This document shows, in pieces, positions 1-12,900 of a DNA stretch of 64,000 nucleotides; the first letter of the stretch is position 1; each line of letters starts with the position of its first letter. A program made the translations under genes and the position numbers. The DNA is from Piscicola geometra (taxonomy: Eukaryota; Annelida; Clitellata; Hirudinida; Piscicolidae), in the NCBI GenBank assembly GCA_943735955.1, contig OX030958.1, positions 2,473,531 through 2,537,530 on the forward strand, written 5' to 3'. The notes beneath the pieces were generated by a model, which was not told where the DNA came from, ran no database searches, and was given only the letters and a program-made list of their open reading frames with translations.

Positions 1-165
1 GACTACAAAATAAAAAAGCGCAGTTTACGAAACATCACAAAATCATAAAAACATAATTAAATAACAAAAAAACATTACAAGCTAAAAGAGCATGTGTGCA
101 AATACCACCCAACAATTTTATACATCTAAAACCATCCAGCTTCTACGCCTTCCTAACCCTACATT
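1..165. other. Intronic sequence between SKIC2 penultimate exon and the window edge
   Basis: AT-rich, no coding segment recognised. The short open frames here run mostly through the adjacent minisatellite. Confidence 0.5.
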
Positions 166-270
166 CGCCATCACGAACCACTCCAAACTATCACGAACTA
201 CTCCAAACCATCACGAACCACTCCAAACCATCACGAACCACTCCAAACCATCACGAACCACTCCAAGGGC
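166..270. repeat. 20-bp minisatellite duplicating a SKIC2 splice donor
   Basis: About five copies of ACTCCAAACCATCACGAACC (plus strand). On the gene strand each unit reads TTTGGA|GTGGTTCGTG, the same bases as the real exon-intron boundary CTTGGA|GTGGTTCGTG at 262. Confidence 0.85.
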
Positions 271-393
271 CCACTCATGAATGACCTCCATGAGACCGCA
301 ATGGCACTGTTCCTCCAGGTCATCCACCATGATGCCATGCTGCCTCTGCACCTCACTCAGGTGTCGTGCCAGTCTCAAGAGCGAGTGCTTGGC
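262..393 (-). CDS. SKIC2: SKIC2 exon, DSHCT domain ([12 protein letters not shown])
   Basis: Encodes [20 protein letters not shown] and [12 protein letters not shown], the conserved FGLVEVVYEWARG segment. Acceptor TTAAACAG, donor GGA|GTGGTT. The 20 bp around this donor are repeated about five times downstream. The final exon is outside the window. Confidence 0.92.
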
Positions 394-818
394 CTGTTTA
401 ATCATAATCAATCATTCAAACTGTGTAACTCCAAAATTTATTATTCTGTGAACAAACTGTCGATAGAATTATTGATAGGCAAAGGTATGATGGATAATGC
501 AGCAGACACCTCTTGAAGGCTGGGCGAGAGATTCGGTTCAGAGCACCTCTTTTGCTGGAAGACAAGGCAAGAGAGGAGGGAGGCGATGACCTCGGTGGAG
601 AAGTTGCTGAGAGTGTTCTGAAAGATGAGTTCCGTCACCAGAAGCTCTTGCACGTTCACTTCACAAGCCACTCTGCCCTGTAGTAGAATTAGTATTTGTA
701 GTAGTGTTACTATTAGTATTATGATTATTATTATTAGTAGTAGTATTAGTATTAGTATTAGTATTAGTAGTATTAGTATTAGTAGTAGTCGTAGTAGTAG
801 TAGTAGCAGTTGTAGTAC

Positions 819-879
<61 letters not shown>

Positions 880-3800
880 TGTTGTAATAAAACTAGTATT
901 TGAAGTAGTATCTGTAGTATTAGTAGGGGTGTTGGTAGTATTGGAAGTATAATTAGTATTATTTGTACCTTCAAACGCACGACGTTGTTTTTGTCGACAA
1001 AGTTCAAGTGCTTCAAGACCTGTTGGACGCAGTGCAGTACAAAGTAATTTCTTATACCAAGTTCACTAAAATACAAAGTAACAAAATATCATGTTATAAT
1101 AAGTTAGCTTCAAAGCAAAAAACAAAAAAATACTTTAAAAAAACAGCCTCTCAAGCCCATCAAAACCACACCTTTACCACACCACTACTACACTACGACC
1201 ACAACTACAATCAGGCTTGCAAAGCCATTTTTCTCCCGGCTCCGCCTCCCTATAGAGGGGTTTGACACGATACCGAATTGTGCAAACTTTTAAGTGTAGC
1301 ATTGTCTCAAAAAAAAGAAAGCGCAATTTTATGAACTGTGACTTTTTATTCGTTAATAAAAAAGTAAAAATAATTTTATCAACCTTTTTCATAATTAAAG
1401 ATGTTATAGGAATGAAATTGTTATGTTGCATTCTTGTTTATGTTTAATATTATAATTTTAATTATTCTAGGATTATAATTATTATAATTATATAATTATA
1501 ATTAATACTGGGAAAACCATCCCATGATGAACAACTATAAATGCGATTAAGACATAATAATGAACAAATAATGTATATACATACACATAAATATATTTTT
1601 TATTTATAATTATAATTACTTTATACTTATTAATTGTTTTCTATTGTTTATTCATTTATTATATATATGTAATGTATATGTGTATATGTATGTGTTTATA
1701 TAAATGGTTTAAAAATTTATTCATTTTTATAAATAACCATTATAGAGGTCAAAACACCTGCGTGCTTTTTAAATCCCTAAACTAAAACTATTCATTGAAG
1801 ATTTCTTTTGATGATGTGCGCGCGCGATATCATTTAATTAAAAGTTGTTGTTATTGTAACGTCTGTAAAAAATATTATTTTTTAGAAAGATAAACAATCA
1901 AACAATTTCAAAGCGTTTTGTCTTGAACATTTTTTGCTTTTGTAAAAAATATTTGCAAGCCAAAGCCACCAGATTTTTCCGGCTCTAGTTCCAATAAACA
2001 TAGTGGATCTACGGCTCCGACCCAACTACATGACACCCACACTTGCAGCCCGACAAACCAGAAGCCTCTGGTGGTACTCAGGAAAAAGGGCGAAGTAGTC
2101 TCTCTTAAGAAAGCGTTTGTCATTCGTTATTTTCTCCTCCAAGTGCCTTCTCCTTGCATGTCTTTGGAACTGCCGTATTTTAAGCAATGCCGTTATTGCG
2201 AGAGCAGTTTAGTCAATTTGCCGATGACACTATAAATGAGCCGTTCTCAAACATAACGTAATTATTCAACGCCAACTTAAGCCGCATCCACTCCACACCC
2301 ACTCCACACCCACTCCACACCCACTCCACATCCACTCCACACCCACTCCACACCCACTCCACACCCATACCACACCCACTTCACACCCACTCCACATCCA
2401 CTCCACATCCACTCCACATCCACTCCACATCCACTCCACATCCACTCCACATCCACTCCACATCCACTCCACATCCACTCCACATCCACTCTACACCCAC
2501 TCCACACCCACTCCACATCCTCTCCCATTCCTCGTGCACAACACCTGTTCTAGGAAGGCAGGCTCCTTGTTCGCATGCAAGAGATTCTGAGAGATGAGTT
2601 CTCTCACCTCCTGCAGCCTCTTGTGCGCGTCTATCGAAGCAGCGTCTGAAAGCATGAACTTCACTTCGACCAGCCCATCGTTATCAATCAGTTGTTGCAG
2701 ATCCCGTGCAAGATTTGCTGTATGCTGAGATGGTGCCTCGTTACTGCAATATTGTAATGGTTGTGTGGTGGTGGTGGTGGAGTAGTGGTGCTGGTGGGAT
2801 AGTGGTGGTGAAATGATGGTGGTTGTCAGGCTTGCAAATCCACCCTTTTTTCCGGCTCGGCTTCGGCTCCCTTTAAAAGGGGTATTCCACGAGACAAACG
2901 TGCGAAAACTTTTGATTGAAAAATTGTCTTATGAAAACGCAATTTAGGATAACAGTGCCGACTAATAAATAAATAAATGTGTTATAGCTATATGGCATCA
3001 GCTTATTTTAAATTATTACAAAAAAGAATTTTCAATTATTTGGTCATCAATTTAATAGAATCTATTGAAGTATTATTTATCAAATCAATCCACATTCAAA
3101 AGAACAAGCGGATAATTGTCTAGGCCTACCTCAGATTATGTTCGATATGATTGACTTAGTAATCAGTTATGTAGGCTTTGAGAGTTTTCCTCTTGTTTGG
3201 CATAACACAAATGGACATATCCGACTCTTGCAAAACTGGCAAGAAATTACTTGTCATCTTCTGCATGAACGTGAACGTATATTTAGCTTTTCAAGAAACA
3301 TAGTTAGCAAGAAAAAAGTCTCCTTTAGATCCAACTAATGTTGAAAATTTTTTTGCTTGAGTAACTGGCTCAAAAATGATGTATGATAATTGCATTTTTT
3401 ATCATTTATGGATTTTTTTCTTTTTTTAAATATGAATTACTTTTTATAAAAAATTTCAGATTAAATTTTTATTACATTTGTAAGAAAAAAAATTTTAATA
3501 CTATTTTATACTAATGTCAAATATGCTAAAAGACATTGCGTTAAAATACGATTAACGCACGATTAAAAATTTTAATCGAACGATTAATGGCGATTAAAAT
3601 TTTTAAACGTGGAACAGCTCTAATTATTTTATTAACGGGTTAGTCGGAAAGTTAACGTATATTAAAGCACAAATTTATTATTTATGTTTACAATTATGAT
3701 TATAATTTTTTCAAATTATATTTATAATTTCTATGCTCAATAAAAAAAAACATTGGCTATAAAACATATTAAATCTTCTGGGGCTGAATTTACAGAATTC

Positions 3801-6800
3801 TGCGACTGAAGAATTAAATTTTATATAATAAAATAATCATTTTATATTTCCACGGAAATCATAACTTATTGGAATTTTTTATATGATTTGGCCTAAAGAC
3901 ATTTCAACGAAAACGGCATACTTTTCAAAAGCATTAAAATTCTTCATAAGATATCTAATTAACTATTAATTGAAGCCAGGAAAAGAACTTTATTGTTGTT
4001 TTCCAGCTTTATAAATCTCGATAAATTTAGGCCCAGAAGTTACAAGCGTATAATAAAACATTGAAAGCCGGAGCCGCAGAAGTTTCCGGCTCTGGCTCGG
4101 CCTGTAAACCTGGTGGTGGTGGGATGACAATGAAGCAGTGATGAATGTATATTTGCAGCGACAGTTTGATTGTAGTTTCTTGCTGTAACGAGAAAAGCTG
4201 TGGTGCTGAGACTTGCTCTTGCAACAATGGTAACGCCTAATGTTTCTTGAAAACTATGGTAACGTCTAATTTTTCTTGTAACTATGGTAACGTCTGTTTC
4301 ACCTGTAGCGCATCATTTTTCTCCTGTTGACGTCATCGATGATGTGAGAAGCTGTTAGCTTGATGACCTTGCCACACACCACTGCCACCTCCTCCACTCT
4401 CACCCCTTCCAGCACTTTGCCCACCAGCCCATCCTCCTTCCATGCCCTGTACACCTGCAAACAATGAAGATGAAAGAAAACAGCTTTTTAAGCTCCGGCA
4501 ATTAAAATAATTTAAAATGAGTAAGACGCTAGCTTGTTACTTCAAACGTCATGAGTTCGATTCTTGCCATCGCCTAGTAGCTAAAATTAAAAGAGGAAAA
4601 AAATTTAACTATTTAGACCAAAATTCAACAATTAATAACAACTTGATAAAAACTGAATCATATATAATAACCCTTGACAGAAACCCAAAAAAAACAAAAT
4701 AAAAACTTGATAAGCCAAAAATATATAATAACAACCTGATTACAACCAAAACATATACAATATTTCCTGATAACAATATGCAAAAACTCAAACAGTTTCT
4801 AAAACATTGATAAGAAAGCTGAAAAAACATCATAAAAACAAAGTAAACCAGTAAACCACAGATAAAAGATTATCACTAGAGCTGTTCCATGATAAAAAAA
4901 TTTTAATCATGCATTAATCGTATTTTAGCATATTTGTCATTAGTATAAAATAATATATATAAAAAAATTATCAAAAATGTAATAGAACATTTATTAGATT
5001 AATTTATAAAAGTAGTCTACATTTTAAAGAGAAAAAAAGAATCAATAAATGATAAAAATGCAATTATCACACATCCTTTTTAAGCCAATTACTCAAGCAA
5101 ACAAGTTTTTTCAACATAAGTTGTATCTAAAGAAACTCTTTTCTTGCTAGCTATGTGTCCTGACAAGCTGAATCGACGTTCACATGGAACTGTACTTGCA
5201 GGAGATGGCAAGTACTTTCTTGCCAGTTTCGCAAAAGTCGGATATGCCCTTTCGTGTTGTTGGCACCAACTCTCAAAGCCTACTTCAGATTCTGTTCTAT
5301 AACGTTGAATTATTGATTTTGTCATCATTGAGGTATCTTCAGATTCTAAAGTAGTCTCTTGTTTGGTGAATGCTGTATAGTTTTGGAGGTTTTATTATCT
5401 TCTACTGGTTTTTCCAACTCTTCCCACGTTACTTATTTTACATTAAAAAAACATTTTAGTTTTTTTTAAATCGGGGGTCTAATGATGGAGCAATTCTTAA
5501 CTATTGGTTATTCTGATCAATCTTTCTCTGCTCCAATTAGGAGAGACATTTTTCTTTGAAAACAAATGACATAAGATGCATCATCTTTTGAAATGCCTAT
5601 TTTTATGTAAAGTAACAAATTGCAAGTAACACTATTGAACATGTTAAGTATTTTTCCCCGCCGAGAAGTTCTGTTGTGAATCTACAAAGAATTAAAAGTT
5701 TTTTGACGAATGCTCTTTACCCATTCGTTTTTTGACAGTAAATTAAGAGAGTGTTTGTGTTCACTTGCTGAAAATGTAGCCAACACAGCAAAAACCGTTT
5801 AATTTTGATAAATTAAAATGAATTTCAGTTTTTAAATGCGTTAACTTTTAAACTTTTTTAACGGACGTTAATTGATTAACGCGTTAATCGAAGTCAACTT
5901 AGATTAAAGCACATCTCAAAAACAAAACAAAAATTTAAATTATTTTTTTCACCTATCTTCTTTAAAATTTAATAATTTTCAAAAAATATAGGATTTTTAA
6001 ATATAATTGAATAATTTAACAATATTATTTTAAAATTAAATTACTATGTACGCCTAAAAACGTGTCAATGTCATCCAATGGTAGTCCCAACATAGTAAAT
6101 TTTTCAGGAAATATGTAGAATTAGTCAATCCACGGAATGTCTGAAATTTTTAGCCAATCCATGGAATGCTTTATTCGATCAGGCAATCTTTAGAACAAAT
6201 TGATGCTTGCAATTTTGTTTGAATAGTATTTGTCAGTTTAATATTTTATTGCAACAAGTTAAAGATGAATGGCATTATATTTCATAAATCATGAAAAATA
6301 ATGTTAAATAAAATGTATAACATTTTGTCTAAAGTTTCATAGTTTATTGCAAAAAGTAAAAAATGAATAGCATTTTATTTATAAAATCTAAATATTTTGG
6401 AAAAAAAAGAACTTTTTAATATTTAGTCTACAGTTTAGAATTTATAAAACTATAAACTGTTTATCACACTGTTTAATAGTTTTTTCACAAAAACCATGAA
6501 AAGACAAATGTTCACTCTGTAAGAGCTAAAAATAAATAAATAAAATAGAAAAAGAATGAAGAAAAAAATTGAGACAGTTCAGACACTTTTGGGCTGAATA
6601 AACTAAAGCTGGAAGAAGAAGAGGAAAGCCTGATGAACTTGCGAAGTACTTTAAAAAAATGATGAGGATGATGACGATGAAGATTATTATTATTATTCTT
6701 ATGAATAATTATATAATACATAAAAAAACATTTGAGCTGTAAAAAGAAAAAGAATCACACTGGTTGCATGTCATTACAAATTGAAGAAGAATTGAATATA

Positions 6801-9800
6801 AAATGGACACCTGCACGTCGGTGGAAGGCACCATGGAGTCTGCTTCAGCGCCTTTTTCAGCCGCCTTTGCACCTGCATGAGCATCCAGAGCTTTGCTCAA
6901 GGCCTGGTCACACAGCACGAAGACGGCGAGGCTCCTGTCCCGGCAGGCGAGCACCACTCCGACTACGTTCTGCACCGTTCCTATGCGTCTCAACACCACC
7001 ACCCTGCCCACCGTCAACACTTTAGCCGTGTTCATTGTCTTGTAGGTTGTTTTCTGTAAGCAAGTGGTGGTGTATAAATGAGCTGTAAGGTGGTCTTGTG
7101 TGAATGTGCTGTAAGGTGGTCTTGTGTGAATGTGCTGTAAGGTGGTCTTGTGTGAATATGCTGTAAGGTGGTCTTGTGTGAATGTGCTGTAAGGTGGTCT
7201 TGTGTGAATGTGCTGTAAGGTGGTCTTGTGTGAATGTGCTGTAAGGTGGTCTTGTGTGAATGTGCTGTAAGGTGGTCTTGTGTGAATGTGCTGTAAGGTG
7301 GTCTTGTGTGAATGTGCTGTAAGGTGGTCTTGTGTGAATGTGCTGTAAGGTGGTCTTGTGTGAATGTGCTGTAAGGTGGTCTTGTGTGAATGTGCTGTAA
7401 GGTGGTCTTGTGTGAATGTGCTGTAAGGTGGTCTTGTGTGAATGTGCTGTAAGGTGGTCTTGTGTGAATGTGCTGTAAGGTGGTCTTGTGTGAATGTGCT
7501 GTAAGGTGGTCTTGTGTGAATGTGCTGTAAGGTATTCTTGTGTGAATGTGCTGTAAGGAGGTCTTGTGTGAATGTGCTGTAAGGTAGTGGTGCTTGAATG
7601 CGTTGCAAGATGTTGTGTGGCGCTGTTTCATATACAAAATAAAAATTAAATAAAGCGTATTTATAATGCGCCAAGGCACGCAACTGAGGCGCCACTCACA
7701 CGACATAAGTTGTGAAACACCGCATCATATACACTGGGTATGGTTGGCTGAACAGGGATTCGAACTGGCGACCTTTAAGTAGCAGTTCCAACGACTTTAC
7801 CATCTAAGCCAACCCGCTCGCCATGGACTAATTCTCATTCGAAAAACGAATGGGAAAAATTGCAATTCATCAAAACTTCTCATTTCTTGAGGATTTTCAA
7901 CATAATTTTTAGGCGAGGAAAAATATGTTCAATAGTGCAACAGTTACTTGCAATTAGTCATCTTACACAAAAAATATGCATTTCAGAAGATGATCCAGCT
8001 AAGCTGGATTCCAGCTTATGTTATTTGTTTCAACAACTAAAAAATATTTTCGAACTAAAGAATAGAAAGATTAATCTGTATATCTAATGGTTAAGAATTG
8101 CCATATCATTAGACCCCCGATTTATAATCTCTTCAAAAAAATGAAAGAGTTGAAGAAACTAGTAGAAAATAAACCGGCAAGAAAATACTTGTCATCTCCT
8201 GCAAGTACAGTTCCATGGGAACGTTTCTACAGCTTTCCAGGACACATAGTTAACAAGAAAAGAGCCTTTTTAGATCGAACTAATGTTTAACATCACGCCA
8301 CTGCTCAAGAAGCCAAGTCTTAAACTCACTGAAACTTCGTCGTACAGGCCTATTTCAAACTTGAGGGTGTTGTCCAAACTCATGGAAAGATTAGTTCTCC
8401 ACAGAGTAGTCAACTACCTCGCAGAATTCCATCTTTTCCCTCCCTTGCAGTCAGCCTACCGTCGTCATCATTCGACAGAAACTGCCATAACCAAAGTATT
8501 TTCAGACATCGTTAGGGCAGCAGATGACGGTAAGCTTACATTGTTAGTTTTGCTTGATCTATCGGCAGCTTTCGATCTGGTAGATCATGCTACACTGCTC
8601 CGAAGACTGCACATCTCCTATGGTTTCTCTGACTCTGCGTTAGAATGGTTTAGGGACTACTTAAATGACAGATGTTTTGACATCCGCTGTAGTGGGACAA
8701 AATCGACAATGTCGGTTTCCGCTGTAGGAGTCCCCCAAGGTTCAGTTCTTGGTCCTTTACTGTTTTCTTTGTACACTGGAGATTTGGAAAGAATAGCAGC
8801 TAGACATGAGCTCGCTTTTCATCAGTACGCTGATGACACCCAGATTTACGGTCATTGCATTAAAGGTCATCAGGCTGACCTGCAAGCAAGGGTGTCATCA
8901 TGCATTGATGAAATTGCTGCTTGGATGGGTGCCAATCAACTGAAACTTAACTCCAGCAAAACTGAAGTTATCTGGCTCTCATCCCGTCGAAACTCTACTC
9001 ACACTCCCAAAGATCCAGTTCGCATTTGTCAGAACGAGATAATTCCTTCCGATAGTGTCAGAAACCTAGGTGTTTATCTCGACAAAGACCTCACCATGAC
9101 GACACACATCAATAAGATGACTCAAACCTGCTTTGCTTCTTTACACCAAATACGATCCATAAGATGGTTATTGACAAAGGACTCACTGAGAACATTGGCT
9201 TCTGCTTTGGTTCTCAGTCGAATTGACTATGGCAATATCATTCTTACTGGGTTGCCAATGACGCAGCTGCAGAAAATTCAGTCTATAATCAACACCACAG
9301 CTAGGCTCATAACAGGTGCTAGAAAGTATGATCACATCAGCCCTGTTCTCAAGGAGCTTCACTGGCTTCGTGTTGAAAATAGAATTGAATACAAAAACAT
9401 CTTGTTAATGCACAAGTGTCTGTCTAATGAGTGCCCAGATTATTTGTCGAGTAGCATTGTCATGAGAGCAAGTCTTCCCCAGAGGGAAAGACTCAGGTCT
9501 GCTAGGTCAAGAGATGTAGTTCCACAGAGCTACAAGCTCAAGTATGCAGGTGCAAGAAGCTTTTTTGTTGCAGCGCCGACTCTTTGGAATAGTCTTCCCA
9601 ATAGACTCAAATCCCCGAGCTCGACCGCGACATTCAGCCGTTCCCTGAAAACGTACTTGTTCGACCGATAACAATAACTTACAAATTAACTGCTCATTTT
9701 TCATTAATCAATTTCTTGCTTCCCAATTTCATTCTTTTTTATATTTATACTAATGGTCAATAATAATTGTAAAATATTTTCTTACATTTTCTTAAATTTA

Positions 9801-9895
9801 TTGTTATTATCATTTCACTTTCAATCTTTAAAAAAAAAATTTGTCTATTTAAAAAAAAAAATATATATATATACATGTTTATATATGTGCATATG

Positions 9896-9939
<44 letters not shown>

Positions 9940-12900
9940 TTTATTGTTAAATTTCAATAACTTACTTTTCCTATACTTTCCATTTATTCATCTATCATTA
10001 ATATTATTATCAAATTTTCCATAACCAAGTGGTCTTGAAGCCCGTCCGGGTTTACGCCACGTTAATAATACTCGTCGTTGTATTGTATTGTATTGTATTA
10101 ACAATTTGTTTGCTTGCGTAACTGGCTCAAAAAGGATGTGTGACAATTGCATTTTTTATCATTTATGGATTTATTAGTTAAACGTTTTATGAATAAATTC
10201 TGAAAAATTTTATATTACATTTTAACGAATTTTTTGTATATATTTTATAATAATGTCAAATATGCTAAAAAAAGTGCGTTGAAACACGATTAACGCACGA
10301 TAAAAAAATGTAATCGAAAGACTAACGGCGATTAAAATTTTTAATCGTGGAACAGCTCTAATAATTATATATAAATTCATATTTTAAAATTAATCCATTA
10401 ATGCCCAAGGATCCCTATTGGGATCCGGTATACAACCTCACTAGGCGCAAATAGCAAACGAATATAACGCGATTTAATACTTTATTAATAAAGTAGAAGG
10501 TATGTTTCAATCAGTCTATACGTTATTTCCGCTCTCAACACTGTTGTCATGACATATCATTAGTTCGAAAACGTTGAGTTTCCATCATTTTATGTGTTAC
10601 AATTTTTTTGAGTGCCATCTAGCAACAAGAAACTTTCAAGTTTTCAACTCTTAGTATTTCAAAAAGGCTTCATTATAGTTCCTTTTCAGTTAAAATTCTT
10701 AATTATAACTCTGCTTTAGGTATAATAAATGGAATACTCTTATTGGTTGATCCCAATTGATAGCATTGGGCCCAATGCTATGTTAAATTTTAAAACTCCA
10801 TTTAAAAAATAATAAATGATAGAAGCGTCTGCAACTGTATGACTTCAGCGGTGCTAAAAAAAAGTTAATCTGTTAAATGGATTGACAGTAGGTGCGTAGT
10901 GGAAGCCTCAAACTTTTCTGCTGTTAGTGAAAGAACAAAGATCAAACATTGGAGCTCCAGCGCCAAGAAGCAAGTTGATGTGCAACAACCAACAGTTATT
11001 GCCAGTTACAATGCACACATAAGAAGGCTCGACCTCGTTGACCAGTTCCTGTCCAACTACAGATCCGTGTTAGTGTCAAAAAAGTGGTAGTGGCCGTTTT
11101 TTTCTCCTTTTTTTCCAACTTGATGATGGTTGCCACATGGAGACTACACGTCTCTTGTGATGAAACTTTTAATCAGCTACACTTTCGTAGATATGTTGTT
11201 CGTCAGCTGATGCAATCTCCAGGAAACATAGTTTCAGCAACTGGTCCATCGAACACTCCAATTGACTTCATACGCTACGACGGTATCGGTCATTTTCTCG
11301 AGTCAAGCAAACAACTAGGTTGCGAACTTTGCAAAAAAATGCACGACTGAAATGCTTAAAATGCAATGTGTCTTCGCACCTGAATTGTGCCTCTAATGTA
11401 TCACACGGTGATTTTTAATTTTTAATAAATTGTGAAATTATTATGTCTTTCATAAAAAAAAAAAATTGTAAAATCCATTACATAGACAGATAGATAGTTA
11501 CAACCCAAGCTAAAAAAAGCGTGTTAAAATGATTTAAGTCTCATCAAGTTGGTTGACTTATTGCCAAGTCAAGTAAATTCGTTTCTATTTCCAGAAGTTA
11601 GTTTCAAGTCGACTTTTGAGGCATTTCTACCCAAAGTCAAGTCATTTAAAATAATAATTCGACTCCCAGGTCTGATCACACCCCAAAGTGGTAACATGAA
11701 TTGAACAGCATATGTTATGCTCGATTGACATTTTTGAAAACAACTTGTTTGAATTTTCAGTGTTTTAACAAAATTCTTAAGATATTTTTTTATTCTATTT
11801 TTTGATGATTACTGACTACAATGAATATTTTGTAAACTGAAAGGCTGATAAGATATTGATACTTTACGTAATGAGATTATAGCAGTTCTTGTGGCCAATG
11901 CAACCAAATGGGATGATCATTTTATGAGAGGTTTAAATAAACTAAGCATGATTATTTTTTCCAGTGTGTTGTTATGCTCATAGTGAGTAAGTAAAATCAA
12001 CAGGAACACTGTGGCATGGCCACTAATGATTTGGGCGTTTATGGGTTTTTTCAAACAAGTTTTTTCAAGTGCAATTTCATATCTAATCCAAAGTTTAATA
12101 CTCTGTTTGTATGTGTGGTTGAGAGAGAATAAGATTCCATCACAAGTCATCACAGACCCTGAGTTGCTCTCTCAAAAGATGGTGTTCGTTGAGTAGGTCG
12201 TAGTAGAGAGGCAGTGCTTTGTTGCTGACTCCATCTGTCGTGATAGACGTTTTATAGTAGAAATGACAGGCTTTATTCAACCCATTGTTAATTGATGGAA
12301 CCTCATGATTCAAAAATACAATTATTCGATACCTTCCAAACCGATTCCGCAAACTATATCTCCTATTCATCAAAAATCTTCCTTACCCCCACTATCCACC
12401 CACTCCTCAACAAACCAATAGCTTCCTGCACCTCCTCTTCCTTCAACATCATCGTCTGCTTTTCCTCTAATTTATCTAGTTCGCCCTGTCGAGAAAAATC
12501 ATTTGCATAAAAAATTCACACATGAAAACACACAAACACAAACTCACACACACACACAGACACACACACTCACACACACACATTTTTATTTATTTGAAGT
12601 TGAAACCTAGCTTTCTGCATACATTTAAAAAAAGTATATTTTCAATATAACAAAAGATTTAAAATTGTTAAAAAAATGTTAAACTATGTTAAACTTTCTT
12701 GGTGTTGAGCACAAGGTAAATATTAAAATAATCAAATCAAACTTTAAAAAGTTTACTTTTACTATTAAAAGAATAAAATAGGGTAGCACAAGAGACGAAA
12801 TGCTAGTTCTAATTGGCAGGCTAATACACACACCTCAAGTTGCATTGACTGTTGCAGCACTGTGAACTCTCCGAAACTCCTCTTCATTACGTCTTCCACC

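Larger units (their letters stand above)
7840..10360 (+). mobile_element. hAT-A copy split by a LINE
   Basis: Left part 7840-8292 carries [37 protein letters not shown]; the matching continuation [15 protein letters not shown] plus the terminus TCGTGGAACAGCTCTA lies at 10098-10360. A LINE sits exactly between them. Confidence 0.85.

Noticed and set aside
441..1076. A 211-codon Leu/Ile-rich ORF
   Set aside because: Joins two real SKIC2 exons through an intronic trinucleotide microsatellite that happens to be open; GT/AG sites and homology show the intron.
7075..7590. Regular 26-bp repeats reminiscent of a CRISPR array
   Set aside because: Units are head-to-tail with no unique spacers, in a eukaryotic intron.
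6709..7706. Long minus-strand ORFs of [18 protein letters not shown] repeats
   Set aside because: They are translations of the 26-bp intronic minisatellite plus an adjoining real SKIC2 exon; the repeat period explains the open frame.
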